Shown: positions 26,001 to 41,000 of the stretch, piece after piece
How the letters are laid out: every line of letters starts with the position of its first letter
Numbering within the stretch: the first letter of the stretch is position 1
Origin: Thamnaconus septentrionalis
Taxonomy: Eukaryota; Chordata; Actinopteri; Tetraodontiformes; Monacanthidae
NCBI GenBank assembly: GCA_009823395.1
Contig: CM020510.1
Span: 12,776,273 to 12,840,272 of the forward strand
DNA: 64,000 bases
Direction: 5' to 3'
Translations under genes and position numbers: made by a program
Notes under the pieces: model-generated
Seen by the model: the letters and a program-made list of their open reading frames with translations, nothing else
Told to the model about the DNA's origin: nothing
The model's database searches: none

Positions 26001-29000
26001 CTAAGGACTAAAGGACATATGGACATTTATTTGTCATAGATGGAGTAGGGTTGGATGGCGGAGCCGGGAGGAGGCACGACAGTGAAGCCAGATGGTTGAC
26101 ACACCCGACTCACGACGGGTGTGTCAACAGTGGAGTCTGTCTGCGGCGTGGGGCTCACTGCATCATCTGTCCTACAGCAGTGGAGGAAACCTTCACTTCC
26201 TTCATTGTAGGTCAGAGTACAGAAGGCAGCAGTAGTTGGACAAATAAAACACTCACAGCAAAAAACCTACTGGAGGCTCCACCTTATAAGATGCCCTACT
26301 ATGGCCATTTCCAGATTTAAGACATTCACTTTTGGGGTCTACTTCCAGAAACAAGATTTTGTTTGGTCAAACAACTTCTTCACTGTTCAAACCTCACAAA
26401 ACAAATGTTTCTCTTACAAAGCTTGAAGAGCCTGAACAGTTCAATCCTTTGGGTTTGGCACAGCTGCTGACTGCTATGGCTAGCTAGTCAGGAAGACGGT
26501 TACTACAAGAAGGTGTCTAATAGTCTACAAGGCACTCAATGGTTCAGCCCCTCAATACATTTCTAACCTGCTCATTGTTTACAACCCAGTCAGGTCTCTC
26601 AGGTCATCAGGCAGAGCTCTTCTAGTTGTACCCAGAATCAGATCCAAGTCTAGTGAGGGGGCCTTCAGCTACTGTGGAACCAGCTGCCTGATGACCTGAG
26701 GTCCATCACTACTTTGTCCACATCCAAAACCAAATTTAAAACCTTTCTGTTCTCTCAGGCTTGCAGTGAGTAAGCACTATCTGTGCGATGTCCGAGTGTG
26801 TGTGTGTGTATGAGTGATTGTGTGTGTTTGTGTGATCATATAGCTGTGCTGTCTCCAGTACTGGCAGGGAAGGAGTTTCTTCATAACTGTTGATATTCTG
26901 TGATTGCAGTTTATTGTTGTTTCATATTCAATTGTTTCCTGTTCTTAAATGTAAAGCACTTTGAGTTTACTTGTAATGAATTGTGCTATATAAATAAAAT
27001 TGACATTGACTTTTACATTATGCAGAGGCGTTACCCTGGCAATCAGCTTGATTTGTGATGTAAAAAGTCGAGGGAGTCCCAACAGCTCAGCTCAGCGCAG
27101 TGACACGGAAAAAGTCCCCCCAATAAGAAATGCACAAGTTGTCATTTTGTGTATTTGGTGTGTTGGTTGGCATGCCAGTATTGCAAAAAAGACATGTTAA
27201 AGAGTTGAAAAATCAGTTTTTCATAACAGGACCCCTTTATGTCTATATGGAGTCAGCACAGTTCCACAGTTGGAGCTGCTCAGCAGACGACAAGGCAGCT
27301 TCTCAAAGACAAGCTGAGCGGACAGTCACTCCGGCAAGCCTGCAGACGCCCTGAGTGAGACTTGGCCGTGCTCTCTGACACACGGCAATCACACGGCTCG
27401 GCGCAGAAACACCGGCACCCCGTCCACAGAGGCGCCATCTCGGTGACAGACCCCTGGTAGCACCAGCTGCCCTCTGCCTGAGAGTGAATGCAGTGACAGA
27501 AGGCGACTGTCTCCAGCCTGAGGCGTCATCCTGAAGGCCTCACAGAGGAGCAAGAGGTTATCAGCGTCCAGTCTCACAGCAGGATGGATTGGACCCGGTG
27601 CAGCACTGCTGCCCACTGCTCAGCTGTCACAGTGGTAATGTTGTATGTACAATGTCCAATACAGTAGGTGATGGCGTGCACAGAATCTAGATTGTTTGTG
27701 TTTACTGCCATCTACAATAGTTGAGTTTGGATAAAGCCCTTTGTTTGACTGATATTGCAATAGCAAAATTTGGGGGGGAACTAATTAACAAAAAAATGCT
27801 TGAGATGGTTTCTGGGTTTTTCAAAACAGAAGTGATGCGCAAAATGTAATGTAATGTTAGATGTAAAAAGGTTTGATGAACAAAACAATGACTTGTTGTG
27901 CATCTTGGATCCTGGATGTTTCCATGGCTGCAAGAATAATTATAACTTGTCCAATTCAGTTCCTCAAAACTTCTAATTGTTCTTCAGCTGTTTTTTTTTG
28001 GGGTTATTTTTTATTTCATTTTATTTCTACTTCATCCAGTAGCCTGTCCAATCACAAAACAAAATTTATTTACGGCAACTCACTTCATGAAAACACAGCA
28101 CTGGTGTTTTTAATGTGTCCTTTTGTAAAGCCAAGTTTACGTAAAAATCGCATAACTAGTTTCCATAAAAATCGTTTTATGGAAACTAGTTATTCTAGCC
28201 ATTGTTTCAGTTCCAGAGACTTACATATAAAGCCATGTTTCGATTTAGACATGAGGGTCAGTTGATTACGATGATACGTTACGCACTTCCCTCACAGCCA
28301 TGGTTCAAGCGAGCCCGGGCATGTCCAAGCGTGTGTGTGTGTGTGAAAGCACCCTTGTTTCAATCACTGCCAGTGCCAACAAGTTGAGCGTTTTTCACAG
28401 GCTGTTACTTTCCCAAAGATCTCGGGTCTAAAACTTGCAATGGGGGGAACAGACTGCGAAACAGATGTGTCCTTTTGCTGCACCTGTAGGGATCTCAATG
28501 CCAGCTTTTATTTATGGCCATGGTATTTTGCCTAGTGACCAAACAGCAGGCTGCAGATACAAGTAATGAGGGGAATCTCTCGAAGTGGTGACTGGACTTG
28601 GCAGGAAAGGTTGAACATCAGGGTAGCTCGGGGTGACTTGCTGCTCTTTTCTGTCCAAAGTTGTGAAAATGTGAGAATTTCTAGAAGGAGATCACATTTC
28701 TTTTGTCTCTCAGACGCATCTAACAGCAGTTTTCCGATATTAGGAATTATTTTAGAAGCCAAACAAAAGGAAGACGTTCATTTTGTATGTTTTATCCTCA
28801 GCAGTTCAAAACATTATAAGCACAAGCATCAGAGCATAATAAGCATAGTGCATTGCTCCCAGGGTTTTAAAATTCTACTAATGGACGACGCAAACAGTTG
28901 CGGAGTAAACACCTGGAGGCTGGAGGATAATGATGATTGGTTGATGAACTGTATGAATCACGTTCTCGCTTCTTTAACTCACTCCATTTTCCCCTTGCTC

Positions 29001-32000
29001 TCCGGCCGTTTCTCCTGCTCGGCTCACAATGACCCCCGCGTAGGAGGTCGCGCACTCAATCACATAAAGCAGCCACAGATCACTGCTCGGAGCTCGAACC
29101 CATGCTCGACCCGCTGGGAGCGCCACCAAATCATTCCCACTCGCTGACTGAAAACGGCAGCTGTCGTATGGAATAAATTATGACGATTTCACTGGTGTGA
29201 CGACGCAGCGCCAAGAACCCAAAAAAACAGAAGGAGGGGGCGTTGTGTTCACTTGGAAGGCGAAATCTGTTTTGCTTTCCGTCGCTCAGTTTGTGAACCC
29301 TTAAATTCCAGTTTAAGTTATTTTCAACAGCAGGTTCTGTCTCATTAGGATGGGTGGGGTGGGGGGCGCAGTTGTGCAGTGGTCCTGCTAAAGTTGATCC
29401 CACCAAGTGTGGAACTGCTTGTGCACAAAGCTTCCACAAATGGACCCGGCCAATTTAGAGATTTGCGCACGTGCAGCACGCGGATCAAGCAGAAACAAAG
29501 GCGCAGGCTCCGGCAGAGTTATTAGCATCAACTTAGGCATTAAAAAGTACGCCGTTAACAAGTACATGTGGCATGAACTCATGGGCAGCCCTCATCCTGC
29601 AGACACCCCAGAGGGAAGCGAGGAAAACATTCCCTCAGGTCAGTGATTACAGTTCAGAAGCTGGAACTGAAAAGCTGGCAGAAGAAATTGATTTTCTGTT
29701 ATTGTGGTGGCGCGAGTGTAACATATGGCGCTTTCAAGTTGCCGCCAAACGGGCTGACTAATAACAGACGTGGCAGCACACATGCTATGGCGTATGTATG
29801 AAAAAAGGGGCTTTGACAGCGTGAGGTATAGATACGACAACATGGGCAAATATAAAACAAAGCAGATTGGTTAGCTGGATTAAATCATGATGACGCTGAT
29901 CAGGATTTCATTCATATTTTCTGAAACAAATAGACAGTGTCGATGCTGCTGCTGCTGTTGTCGCGCTTCACAGACAGGACAGTATTAAGCCTTTTTGCCA
30001 TCTGGCTAAAAGTATGTGCTGGCATTCCCTGAAACAGCAGAGGAACTTTTTCGCCCAAGGCAACGAGTCCATGAACTAGATTTACCTTCAAAAGCATGAA
30101 TCTGTTTTCATGTCATATATTTGGACCTTGAGCATCCCGCGATAAAACACTTTATGATGCATTTTCATACACGAGTTCGTCCTCACCTATTTCTGCACCA
30201 GAGACGATAACGCAGCAGACTGAGAGAGCATCAACGCCGCCAAGCGATGCTGGTTTTTAAAAAGAAGCCTCCCGGCTCAAATGTCACACAGAAACCTTTC
30301 AGTGCCGTGCAGTAATGTGGACAGATAATGGCTGTTTAGCTTGGTGTCACGGATTGTGAATGAAAGTAGAAAAATGGCTAATGAGGAGCCTTTTTCCAAA
30401 CTAAACGGTCCCACCTTCAGCATTTTCTCACTCTTCTGTGAATACGCCAATACCTAAACACATAAAAATCCAATTGCAGGTAATGGGCGAGGACCTCGTT
30501 AGTCCCATTAGCTCAAGCTAGTAAGCTCCCAATTGCACACATGTGATCCCCAGTCTGTGGGGACCAGACAGTCATGACAACACATGAGCGTGACGACACT
30601 GTTAAAAGGCAGAAAACATTAATTATGCAGTCTCTCCATAAGGGTTTGGTCCGAATCATTTCTCTGGATTCATTGGAAGCTGAACAGCGGAAGAAAGGCA
30701 CTGATTTGACCATACGCAGGAGCCAACCGGTGTACGCAGCAGAGCCAAGACTTAGCATTGCATTTCATTATTAGCTTTACATTGTAATTGATTATAATAT
30801 TTGTAAGCAGGCATCTGAGGCACTCAAGATGATTGATTTTGATATTTACCATTTAATCTGGCTCCCCCAGAGTTGCCCCAGATCAATGTGTTGTTATTGC
30901 AGAGCACTGATTCTGATAAGCCACTTTCTTTATAGCATGAAAGTTAGCTCACATGTATGAGGTGCTTATATTCCTTTTTACAATCGGCAAAGATTCAGGT
31001 CATGTGACCATGTGCCCAGCGTCTGCCCCATGTGAATGTGGCCCAAGCTCTTCAACTCTGAGACTAACTGTTGACTTACATAGCCTCCCTACTAAAAGGG
31101 AGGCTATGACAGGTGACAGGTGACAGGTGACGTTATTCACGTCACCTGTCAGCGTTAGCGCAGGTTCCTCAAGGGTTTTAGAGATGTTTGGGCTGGTTTA
31201 TGGTGGCTCGTGTGTCTGTAAATATGTGTTTACCACAATTTATCACATACCCCTCAGTGACTGTAATTGTTCAAACTTCTTGCCATTTCATGAATTAATT
31301 TTGAGCGTCCCGTTTCTCCTCCTCCACTGTGCATAGTTAAATGTTTGAGCGGACGGGCAGGCAACAGGCAGGTGCGGTAACGACACTGTGGGAAGATAAA
31401 ACATGCAGACAAGACGGCACGCAGCTTCCACAGAGCCTCACGCATTATGACCACACTGCAGAAATTTCAAATGTGGTCAACAAAAAAGGCGTATACAGGC
31501 AGTGTCCTACAGAGTGGGGATATTCTATCAAAAGCCAGGCGGGAGATGAAACTATTCAAACACTAATCAGGAGGGAAAAAAACAAAACAAAAAACATTAT
31601 CTGTCAGAAGCGTGATGGAAGGATTTAGCAATCCCAGCAGCCTTCCACCGCTCCTAACACCCTGTTTTCATATTAACAAGGAGAGTAATGCTGTCTGACT
31701 GGCCCAGGCTGCATTCTATATAGGCCATCTAATTCCATGCTGAATCATCTTCAACCAAATGCCACAGCAGTAATCCTTCACTGCTTGAGACTCGGGAGCA
31801 ACAGTGAGACTTTCCAGCCAGATGTTCCTTTCAAAGCAGTCCAACCCGCGCAGCGAATAGCATTAGCCGGAACTGCACGTTTAGGAAGTCCCCATTGGCC
31901 TAAAATATGGCTGTGCATCAGAGACTCTGCAGTCCTTGTAGGTGACAAAAAAAAAATATGGCGCAGAATAGGAGGTAAAGTGGGTGAAATTCATAATGAC

Positions 32001-35000
32001 GCCTCTTTTTTTGTGATGAAGAGGATTTGGATGGATGAGAGCTACACTGATCCCCTATTCAAGCAGCGGCAAAGAATAGTAAATGCCAGCAATAGGGCGC
32101 CGTAAATCACTGCCGGGTCCACAGTTCGAGACAAGGGCACTGATATTCAACACTGAAAAAAAAAAAACGCGAGTACAATTCAAACTGATTAATAATAGTG
32201 TGTAGAAAGAGCAGGGCCGTCAACGTGTAATTAAAGCAGGGAAGAAAAACACACCATATGTTCCTCACACACGTTTGAGCGCACGTCGGCAGCGCCGAAC
32301 GCAGGAATTAAGTGGTATTTGGACCAGAAATGATGCGCTCTGATGCATCATTTCGGAGGCACCTCCACGTTCAGTGGGATAGGGGCGAGTCTAATGAAAC
32401 ATTTTTTCCTATCAAAAGATGGAAAAACAAGCGGGCAGCAAATTATGTCCAAGTGACTAATTACAAGGAGATCCGGTTAGAACGTGGCGCGTTGGATAAT
32501 GAGCCATAGAAATGGATGCCGCCTTCCTTCATTAGCCTCATCCCTTAGTAATAATTGTAATCCAGAAAGCCCGACTATCGCTAAGCCCTCAGCTAATTCC
32601 TCCTCACTTCAGACACATTAAAATCAGTGTGTGATCGAGCTCAAACTGGGCCCTTTACGCTTCCGTATCAGCAGGAAATGGAAACATGACGGCCGCACCC
32701 GGGCAATAAATAAACACGGGCGAGATTGATTATGCCAACCTTTGTCAACAGCGAAAAGCCTTGGCGGGGTCGCAGATGGCGGGTGCCGGGCAGGGTGAAC
32801 GCGGCGCCCTGGCCTTCGCTCACCCGACGGGCGACACGCTGCGGGCAACGATGAAGGACGGATGAGAACACGACATATTTGAAAGGGAAAAAAAAAAAAC
32901 CACGAGATCAACAACGCGGATGTCATCGCCAGGGATAATGCCGGCATCTGTATTCACGGCACACGCCATTAACTGCCTAGTGGGTCGTGTGCAAAGGGAG
33001 AATTACAAATCTGGCACTTCCTGTCAAACGGACACGACACGCTTTGGCAGCAGCAAAGCACAGTTCCAAAGTCGTTGTTGCCCGGATGTCTGTGGCCGAC
33101 AGGGAGAGCGGAGAGAGGAACTGCTCCAACAAAGCCCATCTTCTGACACGTTGCCTTCACCCATGTCCGTTTGACAGAACACGCTCTTTGGTTGCGAGCT
33201 TCCTCATTACAACAGGAGACCAAAGGTGTTAAGACTCATGAACTTTCCCAACAGAAAACAAAACAATTCAGTGAGAAGTGAAGTGTGCAGTCCACGCACT
33301 CATCAACATTGTTGGGGAGTAACGAGTTACATGTAGTTACATCGTCGTTACATAATTTAATTCGAAAAATAAAGATAATTGTTACGCACATTACATTACC
33401 AGAAAAAATGTGTAATTAATTTACAGTTACTGGTGGAATTATTCATGACATTTCAATTTTAATGACATACGACGACAAAAAAGGCAGGGTTTTATGTTTA
33501 ATCATTTTATTTTTGTTGCTTCGCATGGTTTCCTCGTGCACTGGCCTGGCAAAAGCACCGTCCTTTTCTGTTTCCCTCCACAGACCAATGTTTGATATGA
33601 CTCTGATGGTTCTGATTGGTTCTGCTGTCAAGTTCAAAATTGCAGCGCCCTGCCACTTGTCTGTCAGTTGCATTGTCTCTCACTCGCTCTCTCTCACAGT
33701 TACAGTCACAGTCGAGAACATTCAGTAAAAATGGAGAAACGTAATCAAAATGTAATCAAATGTGATTGGAGACACTATTTTGAAAAAGTAATTGAAATAA
33801 TTAATTACACTACAATTACAATTTTAATAGGGTAACTTGTAATTGTAACCAATTACATTTGCAAAATAATCTTCCCGACACGGCTCATCACACACCTTAA
33901 TGATGACGGAGCAGAGCCCAGTGAGGAAGCACCACTAGAAGTAGATGCAACACCTTCTCACAGCGTCCCAGCCAAGAAACATCTACTAAACCCACTGCAG
34001 CAGCGACGTACCGAGGGACTCAGTGGTGTAATTTTGTCAACACTAACATTATTTCAATGTGAAATCACACACCCGACATCCAATTACACTGCTGACTAAT
34101 TTTGGATTAATTCCCTTCGTGGCAAACACTGGCTGGCTTCTCCTCAGGCATCCAATATTTATCGGACTGTTTTCCAACAACGCAGTGCATAAACAAGTAT
34201 CCCTGGCTACCATTCATCAGCTCCTCTTTGTTTTGTTTTGGGGTTGTTTTTTTTCGTCGCAGGTGAAACAAAGAATTCCATTCCTTGACTTTTGTCACCC
34301 TGCGATTGTGAGGAACAGCGACTCAGATTTTATTCGCGCCTCGGGGGTCGAGTTATCAAGTCGCCTTTGCCTTTCACGCCGCGCGCCGTGATGCGAAAGC
34401 CGCAGAATACCGCAGCACCGCTGCAACCAGGAATATGACACTGCATGTTTGTCTGATGAGAGATGTAGCTCATCTCCATAGAAATAGGTCTCTGTCTTTG
34501 TGTGTGTGTGCGTGCGCGTACGTTGGCTGCCATCCCTGTGGGGGGAGACACATTCACAACCGAACAGGGATTTGGTTGCGTGCCAAAAACCACTTCCACC
34601 TGGGAGTACAAGCACATCGCTGCTGATGATCTAACACAATCGCTCTGAGATGTAAACAGGCTGCCTAACAATGGCCCAGTCGCATGGCCCCAAGAGCACT
34701 ATAGTCTTCCTCAAAGGGGGGAGTTAAGAATCCTGTCCTGAAAGCAGCTTTGTTACGTGACTCATCTGTAGATGTACTTGTTGTTTAAATTAGTATTTGA
34801 AATATAAAAGTGGTTTCAGATGGCGGAGTCGTCTTCATGGTGATGATATTTGTTTCAACATCAGATTAGAAACAAGAAACAGCGGAAAAGATTTGGTGTT
34901 ACAATCACCAAGTGCAAGATGCAGGACAAACCCATATACACTTGTTTGATTTATATTCTAGTTGTTCACTTAAACTATAAAAAGCGGAACCAAAGGTACT

Positions 35001-38000
35001 TTAGAAAAAAAAAAAAAAAAAAACGAAGAGGTTGGAGAGGTTTTCAACCTGGGCGATCTTGTGAAAATGATAATATAATCATAAAATAAAAAATCAATGA
35101 TAAAAATTTAAAAAAGGTTTTAGTGTATCTCAGACCTGCTTGAGGAAATGGAAAGTGTTAAAAGAAAAAAGTTTGTTATTCAATGTTGAATGTGGAGGAC
35201 TGGCACAAAACTTGGATCAATCCCAATTACAGAGTGAGAAATATATGGAGAAAACACAAAGACTTCCTTTGTCGGAGAGGAGATGCAGTGCAGCCACGAA
35301 CAAAGTGCATTTTGTTAACTCAAAATAAAGATGAGCCGAAGCTCTCGCACGCTGTGAACCTGCTGAGCTCAGAGTCTGAGCTGGAGAAGGTCACCAAAGG
35401 CAAAAACAAGGGTTAAAGTCAGCCGTGCCAAGAAAGGAGAACAATGGAAGGATGAATTCTTTAATTGGAGCTTATCAAGCTGCGACCTGCCCGTCAACAG
35501 GACGACCCAGACTTTCTTATAACACACAGCAACTGGTTCTGACTGACAGCCAGTGTGTTTAAATACACACAGACACACAAATCGTTTTTTTTTTTTTACT
35601 GTATTTTATTTTCGCAACCCCACATCTATCCATCCATCCATCCATCCATCTATCCTGAACTAGGTTGTAGTCCCAGACTGATACGAGTCACATAAGTTAT
35701 GTAGATTTTGTCAGTGTTTGTCTTGTGTGAGTGTTTTTTTTCAGCACGCTGTCAACATACAAACCGTGCTATCAGAAAATTGATGTTTTACACCATTTGC
35801 GCTTTACAGTAAAGCACAACACAGCACCAGCTCCTCCCACGTTCCCTTGGTGTGCGCCGTCTCATCCTGGGTTCCCAGCATCAACACGTGCATTTTTTTG
35901 TTTGTTTTTTGTTTTTTCACAAGACCTGCGAGACGTTTGAAAGGCACCGTCACTGAACTCTTTCCACTCCCTGCTGTACACGCCGCCGCCAGAACGGTCT
36001 GCGGACGGATGCGCACAACATGCACGACTGGAAGAACATTACCGTGCAGACGCTAGGGAAGAGTTGCGACAGGGCTGCACGACGAGCAAAAGAAAAGGGG
36101 ACAAATTTGTTGCATGTTTGTGGGATGACGCAGCGCTGCAGAGAGGGAGGGGACAGAGGAAAACAGATCCATGGCCTTTGCAAAATCATTTGACTTTTAC
36201 AGTGAGTTTTTTTTCTTTAAGGCTCGACGGACAACCACGGCGGCTCACAGAATTACCCGGCAGCATGTTTATTTTGCTTAACTGAAGAATTAGCTTCCCC
36301 ATATATTTCAGCGAGGACGGTAGATCTTGGTAATGGCTAAGCAATTACGCTCCAAAGCAAAAAAATAAAAATAAAAAAAACGCATAATTTATTCCTGAAC
36401 CAGTAGTTAAAAATACTGCATAAAAGAAATGAATCATTAGAGGGAGATGGATCGAGGGCATGAAGACGATTTCAACAATCTGCCGGAGCCTAATGGAAGA
36501 AGTTTGAGAATTAAAAAAAAAAATGCAAGCGCACTTCGATATCGAAAAGATGAATGCCGACTTTGAAATAAACATTTCCGTGACGTCCTTGGTTGAGGGC
36601 GAAGACAATGAATATCTGCATGCAAGCAGAATAAATCAGCGGTCCAGGTAAATCACTTTTATACAAATAAATAAATAAGTGAAAGTGAGAGACTCGCACA
36701 GTATGAGAATTTCAATTTACCCCTCCGATTTTATCGTGAAGTGGATCAGAGGAAAGGGCACTTGGCAAAAATTGAGTGGCTTGGAAGAGAGAGGGAGGGA
36801 GGAAAAGTGGGGAGGCAGAGTTCCAGCATGCCGGCTCCCACTGCGACGCAATTGGAAATGTGAGAAACAAGAGAGGCTCTGGGACGAGCATGATCGCAAA
36901 AAGTGTGTCTGCGATGCACGGCCGTTCCATTCTGGCTTGTATTAGACAATGATACAATGTAATATCAGTATCTGGTTGGATAGTGATGCAAATTATCCAC
37001 ATGGTACCATAGTTTGCACTGGACCATGAAGACATCACATTGCAACCTCACATGGTCATTTTCAACAAAATACTTGATTTGGAAACAGTCAAATGTGATG
37101 CCAACACAAGGTAATTTTAGGGGGAATACAACTGATTAGAGTTTATTAAAGCGTCGTGCCACTTAGCAAATAATACAAAACATCAACAGTAATATTTTAG
37201 TATATATTACTGTAGTAGTGTGTAAGTATTATTTGATACAAGCAGAGAAAAGGAGTACTAGCCACAAGATGTTTTTTGTTGTTGTTTTTAAATGTCACTG
37301 CAAATTGGAAAGACATAATTTACTGCATCAGCACTTGGATGCGAATTATTACCAAGAATATTGCACTTGAACTGATATGTGTGTACTTGAACTGAAGAAA
37401 GATTTAATACAACTCAAGAAAACTTAAGTGACACAGGAAACAATTGGAGGGCAAGAAAAAAACAAACCAAACAGGAGCGTGACATTTGCAAAATTGAACC
37501 AGTGCCCAGTGGTGGTATTGATTTTAGTTTAATCAAAGTGCACAATTGATTCAACAGCAGCAAAGGGACGTTTGCAGTGAAGGCCAGCCATAACTAAAAG
37601 CAGTTTTGGCCCCAAACAGGTCTCAATCCCTGACTTTCATCTCTCATGATGTATTGATTGTCCCTTTAGCAAAGGCAGTGAACATTAAGGCTTCTCCCAG
37701 CTTTGCTTCAACCCCATTTTTTATTTTGCCTCATGAAAGAAAGGTTAACTGTTTGAGGGCGATAAACCCTGTCCTCAGCGCTGTGAGGAAACAAATTTTT
37801 TTAACTGTCGGGCTGACATTCAAAGTGGAGTAAAAGCGACTTTGGAAAGTGATAGAGGTGCAACAGCTGGCGAGAAAAAAAAACACATACGTTTATTACA
37901 AAGCAGTAAAGTCATTTTATTTTCGTCTGAATTCATTATGGCTCACTATAAGGCTTGGTTTGTAGTTGTGGTGAGGGTGAAAGTGCAAAGGGGGAAGATA

Positions 38001-41000
38001 TTTGAGGTCTATTCAGCTTTGGGGAAAGGTAGCATGGAAGGTTACTGGCTTTCCAAGGCTACGCTTGCATTAAAATGTAGTTTTTTTAGTTCCAAAATAT
38101 TTAAGTCTATAAAGTTTAAATTGGAATTCTGGTTCAATAACAACTTACCATTTACCAGGTCATCAGCAGCTGATGTGTCAAGGCATAACATTTTTCAAAC
38201 AAACCCTGAAAAAACAGTAAAGTGACCCTGTAAACAGCTGGATGTGGAGCTTTGGGCCGACTCACTGGGTCATAGCTATCAGCTTTTAAAGCGCAAAATC
38301 AATGAGTGCTTTATGGGAACAAAATACGTTTTTATGAGAGTCTCTCGAAATGAAAACACAGAGGAGGAGTCCAATCTCCTTTTACAGCGTTGCTTACAAA
38401 AAAAGGACACTGAGGACAGCGTGTCGTCTGATTTAGTTTCATTTTTACAGTGGACCTTGTGACGACGAGCATCGTCTGGAGGGCAATATGGAAGGGATAC
38501 ACTTTGTGAAGCATAATGGAAAAAGATACACAACGTTGGTTGTGTTGCTATTCAGGCTTTTGAAGACTTGAAGGAACTTTCTGTACCTCAGACAGAAATG
38601 TGAAAGGTCAAAGTGGCAACTTGGGAGATGATGTTGGAGTTATCTTATCTTACCTGTTTTTTCTACTGTCCGTGACATTTTTAGGACATGACAGATGTCA
38701 CTGGCTGTGTTCCCATGACAGTTTTTCGCAAAATAAAAGAGATATTTCTAAAATTTCGTCAAAGCACAATAGCGATTTGCGGGTGTTTCCATTGAATGAT
38801 GTGAAGCGCATAAGCCGTAATCTCGTCCCGCGAGACCCCACTTTGAGGAGGATGGAGGTACAACATTTCTTGTATAAATTTGGATTTCCATGTTGTTTTC
38901 TGTTAAGAATGGTTGTTATATTTTCTCTTTGATTTTTGTAAAAAATATTCCATCTTTGAAGTGAACTGGTCATGTGACTCTTTACACGTCCGGTGTGGTG
39001 TAAATGTGAAAAAAGCGTTTCCATCACACTTTGGTGATATACCTCTATATCAATTCGTCTGAAAAACCACCTCATGAGAGCGTCAAAACCTTTTAGTGAT
39101 ATTTGAAAGGTTTTCAAAGTTTAGGTGTTTCCATTACCAGTTTTTTATTGCGATATTTAGGTTTTGTGCAGTTCTGGGGTAATGGAAACGAAGCTATTGA
39201 TTTAATGTGTTATGGTATAAAGCACTATTGAATTGCCGTACTAAAGAAGGGTTTGATTTTTTTTTTTTAAGTAACATTTCTATTAGAGTTATTTTCAATT
39301 CAGAGGGAAAAATTACGCGAATGAAGCCACTTTTCATACAGCCGCAATTTATCATTAGGAGAAAACGAGAGCATTGCAGTGTGAGACAATCAAACAGAAA
39401 AAGAATATTTTCTGTGAAGAGCAGTTTACCCATTGAGAAAAAAAAAATCCCACTGCTCTCAACCCATATTGCATGTGCACGACTGGTCTCATACATTCTG
39501 ACAGTAAACAACAAGCAAGTTTTTATCTTTTTTTCCAAATGCACAACACATGCAACAAAAAGCAGCATTTCAAATTCTTATTCGAACCAGGAAAAGACCA
39601 AATTTGTCCTCTGAACTTTTTTAGTAGAGGTCAAACTGGAATATGATTCGCATTAAGAGAAGCGTTTCATGGCTTAGCACCTTCCTATTTTTCATTACAT
39701 TAATCTTTTAATCAAGGCAACCCATTTTATCAGAAGTGGAATACTTGATTTTAGCCAATTGCAAAGTCAAATAGAGCTTTGTTGCACCGATCTAGACCGA
39801 CACTCAATTCTTTCAGTTCATATGATTCACTCACAAAACAATGGATTTTTGGAGCCTTTGAGTCACTGAGTCAGTCACCCAGAGTGAACAGAAATCCATA
39901 TGCGAACACAAGCTCCACCCACTCCCTAAGCAACTCAGTGATTCATTCACTTTGCCTTAAGGTCTAATGCGAGCAACTGACTGATTTGTTTGTTCACAGC
40001 TCAGCCTTACAGAAAGGAGGAAAAGGTGGTGGTGGGGGGGTGGGGGGGGGTGCTGAGCTGAAACAGGAAAACAGAGCTGTTGTTTTCCCCACAGGGCTAA
40101 AACAGTGATTAGCGTGACATATTTATACAAATACAAGTAGAACAGCAGATGCACAATAGCGACACGTCGTCTGGTCTCGTCTTTGACGTTAGCTAGCTAG
40201 CGGCGGCAGCAGCAACGAGACTGTGAACAAGTTGAGTACAAATCAGGAAAATGACTCAAGAGTTTTTACCAAATACACAAATCGTATTTTGAATTATTGG
40301 CGAAATATTTTTGTCCATCACGGCTGAGGCCAAATCTCAGTTCATCACTTTTAATCTGGATTTACGGATCTGCTCCGTCGCCGTGCATCTCTGCTGTTGT
40401 CCGCAGAGGCGAGGTCGCAGACGACGTAAATTCCAAAGTGAGCGTTTCAAGGTCAATGCAGCACAATAACTGCATTTCCTCTCGGAATTTTACGATCTTC
40501 AACTGTCCACTTAATTTCAAGCGTATTTATTGTGCTGCTGGGAAGAAGCATCGCGCTAAGCCAGAGGGGTGGCAGTCATCCCCGGCCAAGCGCTGCAGTG
40601 TGTTCCCTATCACCTCTCCACAGCCACGATATCGCTCGTTCACACGGTGTAGAACCTCGCTTATTTTAGAAATAAATATATAAAAAAAAATTTATTTGTT
40701 CCTTGTTCTGGGAAATAAGTCTCAGAAGTATTTGGTAATCAGAGAACGCAGGGATGACTGATTACTAATCACGGTCCAGTACGGATCATTTCACCTCTAA
40801 TGAGGATAATTGCGGATGTGTGAAATGTGGTTAGCCTAATGAAACGAATCGATTCGTTCACCATTGGTGTTTATATATCTAACGAAGCAATAAGGTCATA
40901 GACACGGCGAGAGTCTGTCAACTTTGGATCCGGTGATAAACAGATTGGTCCTTTCGTTTTTCACCTAAGTCGCGTTTTCAAATTGGGCCCACATGGTTCT

